A stretch of DNA of 64,000 nucleotides, taken from NCBI GenBank assembly GCA_037447655.1, contig JBBHKE010001779.1, forward strand, positions 278,233 to 342,232, read 5' to 3'. A program made the position numbers and the translations under genes. Below, one piece after another: positions 1-12,500 of this stretch. Below the pieces are notes generated by a model. That model saw nothing but the letters and a program-made list of their open reading frames with translations. It had not been told where the DNA came from and searched no databases. Every line of letters starts with the position of its first letter. Positions within the stretch are counted from its first letter, which is position 1. Source of the stretch: Zygnema cylindricum (taxonomy: Eukaryota; Streptophyta; Zygnematophyceae; Zygnematales; Zygnemataceae).

Positions 1-565
1 ATATATATATATACGCACACATAAATATGTTCATCTTTATTCCTTTCAATATTTATATCTATTTATCGCAATAACTGACAACAACTGACAGATAAACGTA
101 CGATACTTAGTGCGTAAGTATACAACAAACTGAAAATATATCTTGCGAAATCTCGACCGAACACTGGATTTGGCGGAAATTTCTGTTCACAAAACCCGAA
201 AAATAAAAAAGCAATGTACAAAAGTCAAAAGTTTGGCACACTGAATATTTTTCATACGCCAAATTTTGGCTAATTTTTCATTATTGTACGATATGATAGA
301 GTAACAAAAACTGACTTTTTTTTTCAGCTTTTACAGGTTAGGAATCAAAACATTTGAATATTACGGAAATAAAAGTACAGATATTGATGGTATCACGACA
401 ATCGATGATATCAATAATCAAATCATTATACCGATTATTGAGTACCTTCAAAAAAGTACATACCGGTACAAATTTAGTCAAACCTCTCCTTTTTTGTCTT
501 TAAACCCAACTTGTAAATAACATTCCAATGGAGTACATTTCCGCTTTTTTTTTTTTTTTTTACAG
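1..565. other. AT-rich flank, probably intron of the bestrophin-like gene
   Basis: No coding segment could be supported here. The stretch is AT-rich, with a TATCGAT-like patch around 380-440 and a T-rich tract ending in an acceptor (AG at 564-565) directly before the first recognisable exon. It is most simply the end of an intron whose upstream exon lies outside the window. Confidence 0.4.
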
Positions 566-3500
566 ATTGCAGTTCCCGCGAGAGTCTACAATTCTAATGC
601 TCCTCTTCGAATGCTTTTCCACTTTTCCGGAACGGGATTGCGAATGGTTTTATTGAGGCCTTTATTTTGGGCATTTCTCATATTCCACACTATTATAACG
701 ACCCTCTATGGCGAGGATAATAGAGATTATAATCCACAGGGATCTCCTGCAACCGGAGGTTGGCCTAAGGTTGGTAGTCCTAAAACCAAACAAAACAAAA
801 CAAAACAAAACAAAACAAAACAAAACAAAAAAGCGAAGCGTACCCGAGTGGAACGGAACGGAACATAATAAAATTATAAACTGAACTAACTAATCAAACT
901 CAACCACACTAAACAAAAAAACACAGAAAAACATTAAAAAAATCAACAGCTATTTGAATACCATATGATGTATTGACTTCTATAGCTCAAACGACTTTTC
1001 CCATTGACCTATTTTTTTCCCTTTATTTCCTTTCACATACTCGTAAACATTTAAACTCGGTGCATCATTTGTTTTTTGTATATGTTTTTTTCTTTTTGAA
1101 TCATTATGCGTTTGCATCAGTTGTCACATTTACCTGTCTTTCAAATATCCTAATAGTTCAAAAAATATATAATTTATTTGCCTCATTTTCTTGCCTACAA
1201 TCATGCTAACAACTCACAAATATAAAGGATACTAATAACCTTAAAATTTTGAAATCCGCACTGTCTTTGCCCGTCAAATCTCTAATCAAACCCTAGTTGA
1301 CCAATTCGTACGGGTTTTGACTTTTTTGCAAAAATTGCGTATATTTGTCGATTTCATGCATTTCGTAAATTTTGTATAGAATTCGCTGTACGGGAATGTA
1401 CGAAAATTGTACGGAAAGTGTCCTCTTAAACCATAAAAAATCCTTTTAAAAATCTTGAAAAGTACGGAAAATGTACGGAATTATGCAGAAATTGTACCCT
1501 AAAAACCCTCAAAACCCTTAACAACCCTAAAAGTACGAAAAATGTAAGGCAGCTGTACTGAAATATACGGGAATGTACGGGAATGTACCCTAAAACCCCT
1601 AATATCCCCTTAAATAACCCTAGAAAGTACGGAATTATATGGACACTGTACGTAAATGTGCGGAAAATGTACGGGTACAAAGTCGGGTACGCATTTTATT
1701 AACATTTCAAAATCGTTCGATGCGCACTGTACGTAGTATTTGTTAGTCTACTCCGCGCTTAATATGTGCACTGGACATCTATGTATCAACCATACATTGT
1801 TATTCTAATCTCCCACCCACATTTCACAATTCTTTTCTTTTTGTCTTTCATTTCCTAACATTTGCCTTTTCTCGTCATAACAACTTTGCATTATTTTGTT
1901 CTAATCTATCACTATCACTTTCAATCGTCTTTCTTCATGTTTTCATTTTGTTCATTTGTTTATCTTATTTTGTTTGTTTTCATTGCCTTCGTCCCTAGAT
2001 TGGTCTCGTGACAATTGCGATTCCGGGAACGGTAATTGCGTTTATGTTCGTTTTTTACCTAAATCAAACGTACGCCATATATATCGACAAATGGAACCAA
2101 GTTATTAATGGATGTGGAGCTTTGTACGATTTTGTCCTTTTGCTACGAGTCCATCTCGCCGATCATGTTTCGCCAAACGCAAAAAAATTGAGACACAATC
2201 TTTGCAAAATTATAAACGCGATTCATATTTTGTCTTATGCAAATTTGCCAAGAAATCGTAAAAGAGGAATAGACGAATGGGCTTGGTGGTTCGTGAAGAA
2301 AAACGAGCTCTTAACGAAAGCACAAGTAAGAAATCTAATCACTACCAAAAATAATGAGGAAATTTATTTATTTAGCACAAGAAAGAAATCTAACCACTCT
2401 ACCAAAAATAATGATGAAATCTATTCAAATTTTGGTGAAATGAGAGTGAATGCGTTAAAGTCTGAGAATTTCAACTTTTTCTATCGCTTCTCTAAGTTTG
2501 TTGTTCTCGTCTTTTTACTTCTATGCTTTTCATCTGCACTTACATTTTTTTTTGGGAATGTTTGTCCGAATTTGACTTCAAGAAGATGAAAAAAGTTTTG
2601 CAATGTTAAGAAAATGTTTTATGAAATCCGTCAATTTTTTATCCTGCAAAGGACAAAAAAAATCTTGAAAGTTTCAACATTAGCTCTATTCTCTCGCTTC
2701 CTTTCCTTTTTGTCAATCTGATTTTGACCTCTTGTTTTTTTCTTTTTCTGTGGACATTTGGACATACCTAGTTTATGAATACAAAGAATTTCCCATTTTC
2801 CTTCACATAATAATAACGACTTAATCATAAATTGTCGTGTTTTCTGCATGTTTTACATGCGAGGTTTCTTTTACAAAAAACCCAAAATAACTTCACCCAA
2901 AAAACCCAAAAAAGTAACTTAATAACCTAAGAAATCTCATACCTCAAAACCTAAAAACCTTGAATAAACCCTAAAATTAAGGAGGAGGATGTTATCTGAA
3001 AACCTTGACAAAAACCTAAAATTCCTTATCTAAAAACCTTGACAAAACCCTAAATTTAGGCGGAGGAGCTTCGCTCATTGGTCAGTGTTGGCGATGGGAA
3101 TTTACTTCACCGTCAAGGAATCTCGTGGCTCCAAAGGAGCATTTGGGCCGTACAAGATTTAAACTGGTTTGTACCGCATGTGGGAACACTTTTCAGTGTG
3201 AAATTATTTGATTTCCGTACACGCCTTGATATGATTTATACCCATTTCAGCAGCCCAGTGTAAGTTCCTCTCTCTCTCTCACTCTCTTATCTCTCTCTTG
3301 TCTCTCCCTCTCTATTTATCTCTCTCTCTATCTCTCTCTCTCACTCTCTCTCTCTTCTCTCCCTCTCTTTCTCCCTCCCTCTCTCTCGCCCTCTCTTTCT
3401 CTCCCTCCCTTTTTCTCCCTTGTTTTCCCTCCCTCTCTCCCTCTCTCCCTCTCTCCCCCCTTCCCTCCTTCCCTCCTTCCCTCCTTCCCTCCCTCCCTCC

Positions 3501-6500
3501 CGCCCTCCCTCCCTCCCCCTCTCCCCCCCCCCTCCTTCCCTCCCCCCCTCCTTCCCTCCCTCCCTCCCTCCCTCCCTCCCTCCCTCCCTCCCTCCCTCCC
3601 TCCCTCCCTCCCTCCCTCCCTCCCTCCCTCCCTCCCTCCCTCCCGTCCTCCCTCCCTCCCTCCCTCCGTACCTCCCTCCCTCCCTCCTTCCCTCCCTTAT
3701 AGCATTGGATGACATGTCAGCGGACAAAGTAGGATCGAAGACAAATGTAGAAAAAGGACAAGGTAAAAAAAACAAATGTATTTCTTAATTGTGTTGAATA
3801 ATACAGAGTAGTCGTTTAAGTAGACTTTTCAGGTTCTAGGGAGCCTATGTGACTCCGAAAGGTCACTTGGCTCATTTGCCGAAAAGGCAAGAATGAGATC
3901 CTTAGGTGTCAGTGAAGACTAAGGATCAGATCTACTGTCAGGAACTATAGAGGCTGAAGTATGCGCTTCTAAGAAGCGCCAGGAGTAGAAAACAGAAATA
4001 GAAAGCTGAAACATAAAACTTAAACTGAAACAAAACTGAAAGAACCGAAAACTGAGCTAAATAGGAAACATAGGCTAGACTGCTCTAACTAGCTAGATAA
4101 CGTGAACTGGAATGCCAGTTTACGTTATTAACAAAGGTAGAGTTAAGTTGAAGATTCTAACAAAGTAATAATTCTAACACCCCCCCTCTTGGTTAGAATC
4201 GAAGGCCGGAGTTGGAGAGATGAATTTCGAACTGAGGCCGGGCAAGTGCCTTTGTGAGGAAGTCGGCCAGCTGCTTGGAAGTGGGACAGTAGGTGAACTT
4301 GACAGTGCCCGCAGCAATGGCGTCGCGTGTGAAGTGAAACTGAATGTCAATATACTTTGTTCGGCGATGGTGGACTAGGTTGCCCATAAGTGCAAGGGAA
4401 CCTTGGGAGTCGCTGAAGATGACAGTGGCGGAGGGTTGTGGAAACTGAAGATTGGAGAGGAGAAAGCGTAACCAAATCGCCTCCTTGGTTGCATGAGTTG
4501 CAGCCATATACTCTGATTCGGTGGAGGAAAGAGCGACGGTTGGTTGCTTCTTGGAAGCCCAAGAAATGAGGGCACCATGAAGGGAGAAACATACTCCGGT
4601 AGTGGAGCGCCTGGAATTGAGATCTCCCCCCCAGTCCGCATCACAAAAGCAAACCAGCTCAGGGGAGGAGGAGCCGGTGAAGGTGAGTTTGAGGGATTTG
4701 GTCCCTTGAAGATATCGTAGGACTCTCTTGGCAGCAAGAAGGTGATCAGTGGAAGGGTTAGACACAAATTGACTGAGCTGTCCAACGGCTACTGCTATGT
4801 CCGGACGTGTGCCTGTCATAGCATACATTAGACTCCCCACAATGGACCGATACAGCTCATGGGTTGCTCCGGGGACAGGCCCACCGGAGTTTTTGATAAG
4901 TTTGACGTTGGGGTCTAAGGGAGTAGAAATCGGGCTGCAATCTGACATGGAAAATCTGGTAAGGATTTCTGTGATATATTTTTCCTGGGACAGATATAAG
5001 GTTTTGGAGGGTCGGTTTCGACCGACAAAAATACCAAGACAATATTCAACTTCTCCTAAGTCAGTCATGGAGAAGTGGAGGTTGAGCATGTTTTTGACTA
5101 GATTAATGAGGGGAAGTGAGGGACTAGCCAGGAGTAGATCATCGACATAGATAACTAGGATTACTAGAGAGTCTTCGTTACCCCTCAGAAAAAGACCAAA
5201 ATCTGCATCAAGCTTGTTGAAGCCCTCCTTTTGAAGAATGGCCTCTAGGTGTTTATTCCAAATGCGAGGGGCCTGTTTTTGGCCGTAGAGAGATTTCAGC
5301 AGTCTGCAGACAAGGTGCTCGGTGCCTGGTGCGATATATCCTTCGGGTTGGCGGATAAATATTTCCTCGCTTAATGTGCTGTAGAGAAAAGCTGTCTGCA
5401 CGTCCATGTGATGGACGTGCCAGTCACAGGCAGCAGCAAGGGAGAGGAGTATACGAATGGATGTAAATTTTGCCACTGGAGCGTAGGTTTCATTAAAGTC
5501 AAATCCCTCTTTCTGTAAGAAACCCTTTGCGACGAAGCGGGCTTTAAAGCGGTTAAGGGATCCATCAGCCTTAGTCTTGATGCGAAAAACCCACTTCGAT
5601 CCGATGACCTTCCGACTCTTTGGAAGGGATGTGAGTTCCCACGTTCCGTTTTTTTGCAAGGATGCAAATTCGGCGTCTGTGGCCAGGAGGCAGCATTTGG
5701 TCCGTTAATTGCGGCTGAAAAGGTTTGAGGAACGTCGACCGTGGCAATGTTTGCTGCGCCATGTGCGTCACGAAGCTGTCTGGCAAGAATTCTGTCACTC
5801 TTTCGTATGGGGAGGGTAGAAGCAACAGTGGTAGACACATGATTGTCCTTTGGAATAACATACGGTGGTTCATCAAAATCGACTGGGGAGAGTGAATAAG
5901 GGTCTGAAACCGTCCGAGAGAGGGGGGAAGGGGAGGATGGTAAATGTATTTCTGAAGTGGTTCTGAGGAGTGTGGAAGGAGGGAGGAGCAGAGAAGGATG
6001 GGAGAGTGAAGAAAGTTTGGCCGAATTGGGAGGAATGGTAGGGGAAATGATGGAAAGGGTTGATGAAGGAGGGTTCGGTTGGGCAAGAGGAAGGGTAGGA
6101 GGGGAAGGGGAAGCTTGCAGGAGTTTGAGAAGGAGAGGTGCTTCATTAAAGCTGACGTCACGGCTGAGGACGACTCGACGTTCGCTGGAGATCCAGATTC
6201 GGTATGCTTTTGATTCAGTTGCAAAACCGGCCAAGATGCCCGATTTGGCCCGGCTGTCCCATTTGCCGGTTGGAGTGAGATTTTTAACCCAAGCGGTACA
6301 ACCGAATACGAAGGTGGGAGACGTCCGGTTTAATTCCTGTCCAAGCTTCGTACGGGGTTTGTTTGGGAAGAACGGAGGTTGGGGAAAGATTACGTAAGTA
6401 ATTGGCTGTGGTGACAGATTCTGCCCCAAAAATTGTTGGTAAGGCAGCGAAATGTAACATTGATCTCGCCATGTTGACCACTGTACGATTATATCTCTCG

Positions 6501-9500
6501 GAAACACCATTTTGTTGCGGCGTATGTGCGACCGTCGAGTGGTGAATTATTCCGTGAGTACTTAGGAATCACGAAAATTCGGTGGAGAAGTACTGCCCCC
6601 CATTGTCGGTTCTCAGAAATTTGATACGGCAGTCAAGAGAGTTTTCAACAAGAGATTTAAATTCTTGAAACTTTTCGAACGTCTCAGATTAAAGATGTCA
6701 AAAACGCGTGGCGTCATCAATGAAAGTGACAAAATAGAGGGCACCTGTGTGACTGGGGACAGACATTGGGCCACAGAGGTCAGAGTGGACCAATGTGAGG
6801 GGGCCGCTAGATTTAGAAGTGGAAGACGGAAAGGACGGACGCGTTAATTTGCCTTGGACGCATCCAGAGCAGAATGGTAGATTTTTGGGTGAAAAGGGAT
6901 CTAGGCCGTTGACGAGGCCTTTGTGTAATGTTTGCAGACTAGAGGCGGAAAGATGACCGTATCGGAGATGCCACCGAGCAAATGATTGTGGCGATGGCGA
7001 TGGCAGATCCAACAGAGTGAAAATGAGATAAGATGTAGATAGAGCCGGATTTGAGTCCAAGCCCTACCTGAGTGTGAGTAGAGGAATAGAATTTGACAGT
7101 GGTGGTAGAAAAAACAGCAGTGGCGCCTTGATTAAGGGCGGCGCCGACAGAGAAGAGATTCTTTTTCAGTCCAGGAACGAAAAGGACGTGAGAGAGGGAT
7201 ATCGGTGATGTCATGTTAGGACTGCCCTCAGTGGAGATTTGGCCGACGTGGGTTGCCATTAGGGCAGCATTGTTACCGACTAAATTGTAATGGAAGAGGG
7301 AAGCGGCGATATGGTTGTAAACCAATCAGATCGGGATGATAAAAGATGTGACGCCCCAGAGTCCACGATCCAGGTATCGTTTAGTGTAAGTGGATCGGAA
7401 ACCGTGGATGTGACAAGGGCAAAACCATAATCAGGCGATGGTGGAGGATATTGGCCGGCCGGCAATTGTCCCGCGACAACTGGAGTAGTACCATAAGAAT
7501 AATTGCTGTACGGCTGGACGATGGGCGGCGGTTGAGGATATTCGCCAAAAGGAGAGTTGTCGTAATAATGAGGATTGGCGAAAGGATTCGTTGATGTGAA
7601 GAATTCATTGACGACCGGCTGGATAGCTTCAGCCGTAGAGGCTTGGCCAGGATAAAGACCACGGCCACCCAGGCGTCCACGCTCTCCTGTACGGCCAGGA
7701 CCTCCTAGGCGATCATGCTTGCGTTTGAGTGCAGGACAGTTGTCGATAATGTGGTCAAGTTCGCGGCAATAGTGACAGGAGGAGATCTTGGACGGCCGAG
7801 TGGACGGATGATAGGCCGCCAAGGCGACACCAGGGGGAGGAGGCAGATTCTGTTTCGTCTCTTCATGAGCCAGGCTGGCGGTGAGAGATGGAATGGTGAT
7901 AACCACAGAAGAATTGTCGATTGAGGAAATGAACGCGGAGTAGGAGGCCGGCAGTCCTCCTAAGATCTCCGTAATAATGTCTTCCTCAGATACTGTAGAG
8001 CCTATACTCTTCAGACGACCAGCCAAGGACTTGATATTGTGAATATATTGTTGGATACTCTTAGAGGGAAGTTTCTGAGAAGAAATCAATTGGCGACGAA
8101 GAAGAAGTTTGTTTGACCATGACCAAACTTCGTACGCGTTAGTCAACAGTTTCCATGCGTCGTGAGCAGAACTAGCGTCACGGATAAGGTCAAGTTGGGA
8201 AGGCTCAAGAGCCAGAACCAATTGCGAATGCGCCTCCTCATTGCAAAGTAGCCATGCAGGTTTTGCTGTGACATCAGAAGGTTCTGCCTCGCTTTCGTTG
8301 ACAATAGACCAAAGTTTCTCCCGCCGCAAAAGGTGCTCGATGTGATACTTCCATCCGTAGAAGTCCGTGTCGTTGAATTTTGCAACGGTATTTAAATTAG
8401 CGTTGAAAAGCCCATAACCTATAGCATTGGATGACATGGCAGCGGACAGAGTAGGAGCGAAGAAAAATGTAGAAAAAGGACAAGGTAAAGAAAAACAAAT
8501 GTATTTCTTAATTGTATTGAATAATACAGAGTAGTCGTTTAAGTAGAATGTGACTTTTCAGGTTTTAGGGAGCCTATGTGACTCTGAAAGGTCAGCCGAA
8601 AAGGCAAGAATGAGATCCTTAGGTGTCAGTGAAGACTAAGGATCAGATCTACTGTCAGGAACTATAGAGGCTGAAGTATGCGCTTCTAAGAAGCGCCAGG
8701 AGTAGAAAACAGAAATAGAAAGCTGAAACATAAAACTTAAACTGAAACAAAACTGAAAGAACATAAAACTGAGCTAAATAGGAAACATAGGCTAGACTGC
8801 TCTAACTAGCTAGATAACGTGAACTGGAATGCCAGTTTACGTTATTAACAAAGGTAGAGTTAAGTTGGAGATTCTAACAAAGTAATAATTCTAACATCCC
8901 TCCCTCCCTCCCTCCCTCCCTCCCCCCCCTCCCCCCCCTCCCCCTTCCCCCCCTCCCTCCCTCCCTCCCTCCCTTCCTCTTGTTAGAAGCTTTAAAGTTT
9001 TTTAAAAAAGAAAATCCTGAACGCTTGACGATGAATCTTCGAAAGATATGTTTTGTTGTTCTTTGACGATTATTTACGATATCTTTTTTATGACTTTTTT
9101 AGGTCCGAGGCTAGTTCTGTTGCGATTTTGTTATTTTTGATGAATTGTTTTCTTCAGCTTATTCCATTGCTTTTGTTGATACATTTTCACATTTGTTAAT
9201 TTCTCTTCGGATTCGACACCTTCGATATTCTCTTTTTTTATTTAAGCAAATTGAATTTTCAATATATACTTGCGAAATTCAATTCGTTTGTTTATTGTTT
9301 TTGTTTTTTGTTCACAATATAGCTTTTTACCAATAAACCTAAAATCGTTTTTTGGACCTACTGGTAATTAATATGTGGACCGATAATCAGTATATCAATT
9401 GATGATTGATTTATTGACCAATAATCGATAAATCGACCGATAATCCATATATCGACCGATAATCGATATAACGATCCATAATCGATACAGTGACGGGTAA

Positions 9501-12500
9501 TCGATGTATCGATGTATAATTGTTGTATTGAGCGATAAATCGATATATCGACCAATAATCAATATATTGATCGATAATCGTTTTATTGACTGATAATCAA
9601 TATATCGACAGATAATCGCCATGTTGATCGATAATCGATGTATCAAACGATAGTCGATATATCGATTAATAATCGATTTATCAGCAGACATATAGTTAGT
9701 CGACATATTGGCGATATATTACGAAACATGATATCGATTAAAGAACGATGTTTTTCACCTTTTTTTTTTCAGTCTCCAACATATTCTACGTTTAGATAAG
9801 GTTCTACAGAACAGTAACAATTGTGTGGTTACAGAATAGTAACTGGTTACAGAATAGTAACTGTTCTGTGACTACAGAACAGAAACTTACAAAACATATG
9901 TTTACTGTATAACTGTTTACAGAACAGTAACTGTTTGGTAAACAGTATTTTTTCTGTAAACAGTAGTTGTTCTGTGAACTGTTCTGAAACTATTTCCGTA
10001 TACAGTAACTGTTTCCGTATTCTGTAACTACCGAACAATAACTGTTGTGTAGTTACAGAAAGCTACTGTGTGACAGAAAATTTTCTTCTCTGTAGTTATG
10101 AAACAGTCACTGAGTTACATAACAGTTTTAGTGTTATGAAGATACATAACAGTCAGGTAAGTTTTTTGTGAATCTGACGGTCCCTATTTATGTGAATATG
10201 ATGGTGGGGGCTTCGAAGTACTTTTTCTTTGTACTTTTTTTGAAATTAGTACTTTTTACTACTTTGTATAATGCAATAGTACAACAGTACCGAAAATAAA
10301 TTGTCGATAGTTATCGATTATTGGCAACCATACCATTGATAGTTAGTTGGCGGCAAGCATCCCATAATATCGGGGAAAGGCACCCGTCGATAATCGACAA
10401 TATCGTTAGTCGACATATTGGTTGTTACTCACTACGATGAGTAACACTAATTGTTTATATGTTTATACGTATATACGTTTATATGTTTATATGTTTATTC
10501 TTTATTGTTTATATGTTCATTGTTTTCTTGTTTATTCTTCGTTAATTGTTGGTTTATTGTTTGTTTATTCTTTCGTTTGTTTATTGTTTTTGTACTTTTT
10601 TCTCTTTTTTGTAGCCCTTTTGCTTATTATCATCTTTTAAACCTTGTGGCCAATATTTACCTTTTAATTTTGGCATATGCAACGGCTTTTATTTCCGCTT
10701 ATTGGTCGATCCCGGGATACTTTTTGATTTTACTCATTTTCTTGGGAATTCGCGAAATTGGAGACGCAATGAGGCACGTTTTCCTATCACGCATTATATC
10801 ACCTTTTATTGTTTTGGGTTTTGGAGTTTTGGAGTTTTGGGGTTTTGGGTTTTGGGGTTTTTGGGGTTTAGGAGGCTTTTGAGGTTTTGTAGTTTTTGGT
10901 GGTTCGGTGTTCTGGCTTTTTAGTGGTTTTGGGTTGTTGTTTTTTAATGTTTTCGCTCTCCCGTTTTTTGTTTTTATTACTTTTTTTTTTTTTGTCAAGC
11001 ATTTGTTTTATGAAACGTTGTCAAATTTTGACGATGTTTATGAACATTTATGACAATTTTATGGAATGCAAAAATTAAAGTATGTTTATTTATGGTATGG
11101 TGTATGGTATTCTATATTTGAGCAAAACAAAAGAAGAGTCTTTCTTAAAAGGAATTTTCTCACTATGTTTATGTTTATGTTAGTATTTATGTTTATGTTA
11201 GTATTTTTGTTTTTGTTGTTTTTGTTATGTTTATATGGGAGTAAGTTAAAAGTTTACCTTTTGACAGTTTTTATGGTTGGAATCGGAGTCGTCTTTCAAC
11301 GTTTGAGCATTTTAATTTTTTAGCGTTTATGATTTCAGAAAGATTTAAAAGGTTTTACGTTGAGCATTCATTGTCCAATAAACCATTTTTAAGAATTGTC
11401 TTTTTTACACTTTTTGTTTGACATTTTCCCGTTTGATAAACCACATTTGTCTTTAAACGATTTTTTGGCACTTTAATTTTTTTTTCTTACTAAAAAATGA
11501 ACTTGTTCCTCTTTATGGTTTCTCCTCTTTGTGTTTCTCTGGAATGTTTTTTTGTTGCTTAAATGTCAACTGCCACTTTTTTTTATGTTTTCTTTCTCCT
11601 CTTTATGTTTCCTTCTTTTCTTTTTGTTTTTTTGATTGATTCCAAATATCTTTTCTCCTTTTTTGTTCCCTCAAAAGAAAATGTTATGATTGACTGCTTT
11701 GTTTTTTCCTATTTTTATTTTTTTTGTTTTGTTTACTAAAAGACCAGGTTCACTTTTTATGTTTTTTCTGTCTTTCCCTCTTTTAAGTTTTCCGCAAATA
11801 AAATTTATGACTTAAAAAATAAAGTAGCCTTTGTTTTGTTTTTTTTGGTCACGTGTTTTTTTCGAACTTTCAAGTTTCTGTGATTCAAAATCAATCTTCT
11901 TTAGTTGTCTTTATGATCTCTTTAAAAAACAGAAATTGTAAAAATTAACTAACTTCTTTATGTTTTCTTTTATGCTTCTTTATGCTTTTTCCTCTTTGAC
12001 TTTCTTTTTTTTTGACCCAAAATCAGCTAACTATCAGCTTCGTTATGTTTTAGTTTTTAACGATTGGGTTCAGATCTTTTTGGGCATTCTTTATATTCTA
12101 TTATTACATTTTTTATTTGCACTTCTTCATGCTCTTTTATGCTTGTTTCTTTTGTCCACCTCTCTTCGATTTCTTTTGTTACTCAAAATCAACTCACAAT
12201 CAACTAACTAACTAAACTAAACTAACTAAACTGACTAAATTGACTAACTAACCACCTAACTAACTAAACTAACTGACTAACTAACTAACCAACTAACTAA
12301 CTCACTCACTCACTCACTCACTCACTCACTCACTCACTCACTCTCTCACTCACTAACTAACTAACTATCTAACTAACTAACTAAACTAACTAACTAACTA
12401 ACTATCTAACTAACTAACTAAACTAACTAACTAACTAACTGACCAATCAACTTCTTCAACTAACTTTCTTATGTTTTCTTCTATCTTTCCACAGTCAACC

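Larger units (their letters stand above)
3698..8896 (-). mobile_element. Ty1/copia LTR retrotransposon, degenerate
   Basis: A 5.2-kb element lies on the minus strand inside intron 3 of the bestrophin-like gene, antisense to it. In its own orientation the order is 5' LTR (8896-8421), PBS, gag with zinc knuckle and protease, GAG-pre-integrase and integrase, reverse transcriptase, RNase H, polypurine tract, 3' LTR (4179-3698). Integrase upstream of reverse transcriptase is diagnostic for Ty1/copia. The LTRs differ by about a dozen substitutions and three indels over some 470 aligned bases (counted by eye), so insertion is not recent. The reading frame is broken several times between about 7320 and 5650, so this copy is not autonomous. 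No env-like frame is present. Confidence 0.96.

Noticed and set aside
3298-3788. Long open frames rich in SLPPS or GGREGG on both strands
   Set aside because: They are translations of a CT/CCCT microsatellite in an intron; the same holds at 18406-19017, 33454-33998, 36052-36588, 44814-45374 and 50552-50926.
9363-9735. Possible CRISPR-like array
   Set aside because: Units are contiguous, degenerate and partly palindromic without unique spacers, and the context is a eukaryotic intron.
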